Source: Planctomycetaceae bacterium
Lineage (GTDB): Bacteria > Planctomycetota > Planctomycetia > Pirellulales > Pirellulaceae
DNA: 5,173 nucleotides
NCBI GenBank assembly: GCA_024642765.1
Contig: JAHEAM010000309.1
Span: 1 to 5,173, forward strand
Reading direction: 5' to 3'
Below the pieces are notes generated by a model. The model ran no database searches, had not been told where the DNA came from, and worked only from the letters and a program-made list of their open reading frames with translations. Shown in pieces: positions 4,701 through 5,173 of this stretch. The stretch's first letter is position 1; each line of letters starts with the position of its first letter. The position numbers were made by a program, and so were the translations under genes.

Positions 4701-5173
4701 TCAGTGGCGTGGCATTGACGCTGCGTTCAGCACAATTGAATGAAACTCCGCCAAGGCTTGACGGGAAAAAAGCAGTTCTTTATCTAACGCATTTTCAAAT
4801 GCGATCACGGATTCAAGTAGGTGTGTTCTAAACGCTTCGGTATCGCGAGCTTTTGCTGCTGTCCAGGCTTTGAACAATAGTTTCAACGACTTGTTGCGCG
4901 ACTCATTGATCTTTGCTTCAATATTTGTTGCAACTTTCGGTTCAAAATGCTTTGCACGAAAAGCCGAGCCAACATCGATTAACAGATATGCATAGCCGTC
5001 TTCGCGTTTCTGCGGATTGCAGTGCGAAGGCGGTTGGTAATAAAGTGAGTCTAGCCGATGACGATTGGCGCGTCGAGCTTTTTTCTTGTCTTGGACTATT
5101 GTTTTAGGGGCGCAGAGCGGTTTTTGAGGGCGATTATTGCGAACTGATTTTGAACGGCACAGCAGCGATCGGC
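4701..5173 (-). CDS. Unrecognised protein, C-terminal 156 codons; gene enters from the right edge
   Basis: This minus-strand frame is open from the window edge to the TGA at 4701-4703. It contains no ATG or GTG, and the first TTG is at 4886 with no ribosome binding site, so the true start almost certainly lies beyond 5173. The part nearest the edge is strongly basic (about 5040-5165; includes 'KKKARRANRHRLDS'). Next comes a mixed segment, 'EDGYAYLLIDVGSAFRAKHF' (about 4942-5003). The final 75 residues look all-helical: 'NIEAKINESRNKSLKLLFKA', 'DTEAFRTHLLESVIAFENAL', 'KELLFSRQALAEFHSIVLNA', ending SMPRH. No family is recognised. The basic part could contact nucleic acid, but that is only a composition argument. 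No terminator is evident downstream. Whether it belongs to the suspected integrated element or to the chromosome cannot be told. Confidence 0.55.
   Translation of the reverse strand, partial: RSLLCRSKSVRNNRPQKPLCAPKTIVQDKKKARRANRHRLDSLYYQPPSHCNPQKREDGYAYLLIDVGSAFRAKHFEPKVATNIEAKINESRNKSLKLLFKAWTAAKARDTEAFRTHLLESVIAFENALDKELLFSRQALAEFHSIVLNAASMPRH

Noticed and set aside
4913..5107. Plus-strand 64-codon frame near the right edge
   Set aside because: It is antisense to the longer, protein-like minus-strand frame that runs through the edge.
1..5173. CRISPR array, rRNA or complete tRNA
   Set aside because: No regularly spaced repeats, rRNA-like conserved stretch or full cloverleaf was seen on either strand.

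Overview
The window most likely comes from a planctomycete, probably a Pirellulaceae-like bacterium. This is inferred from three things: a YqiJ/flotillin membrane pair, a secreted LamG/DUF1080-like sandwich protein, and a small basic protein of the 'IREYL..NPDA' type that I associate with planctomycete genomes. Base composition is moderate, coding density is low, and there are long gene-poor gaps. No rRNA gene, complete tRNA or CRISPR array is visible.

Left part (1-1739, minus strand): a two-gene operon. The upstream gene is a YqiJ/NfeD-like membrane protein with a C-terminal OB fold. Seven bases after its stop comes a flotillin (SPFH/YqiK-like) gene that runs off the left edge. The two products are expected to form one membrane-microdomain complex. 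Both genes start with nearly the same translation signal, GAGGA-NCGA-ATG.

Middle (1740-2583): about 840 bases without a convincing gene. It holds short broken reading frames that may be relics, and one 11-base tandem repeat.

Centre (2584-3813): two divergent genes, an exported beta-sandwich (LamG/DUF1080-like) protein on the minus strand and an 89-residue helix-turn-helix-like protein on the plus strand. The 264 bases between them carry an 8-base tandem repeat, two inverted repeats and a -10-like box on each side. The small protein is a natural candidate to bind there, but this is not proven.

Right part (3814-5173): probably scar tissue of an integrated element. There is a possible frame-broken tyrosine-recombinase C-terminus, then a stretch that reads on the minus strand like the 3' end of a tRNA (T-loop to discriminator). 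A 69-codon frame starts inside that stretch. Beyond it lies the C-terminal 156 codons of an unrecognised minus-strand gene that enters from the right edge and has no start codon inside the window. The mobile-element reading rests on pattern recognition and is the least certain part of the annotation.
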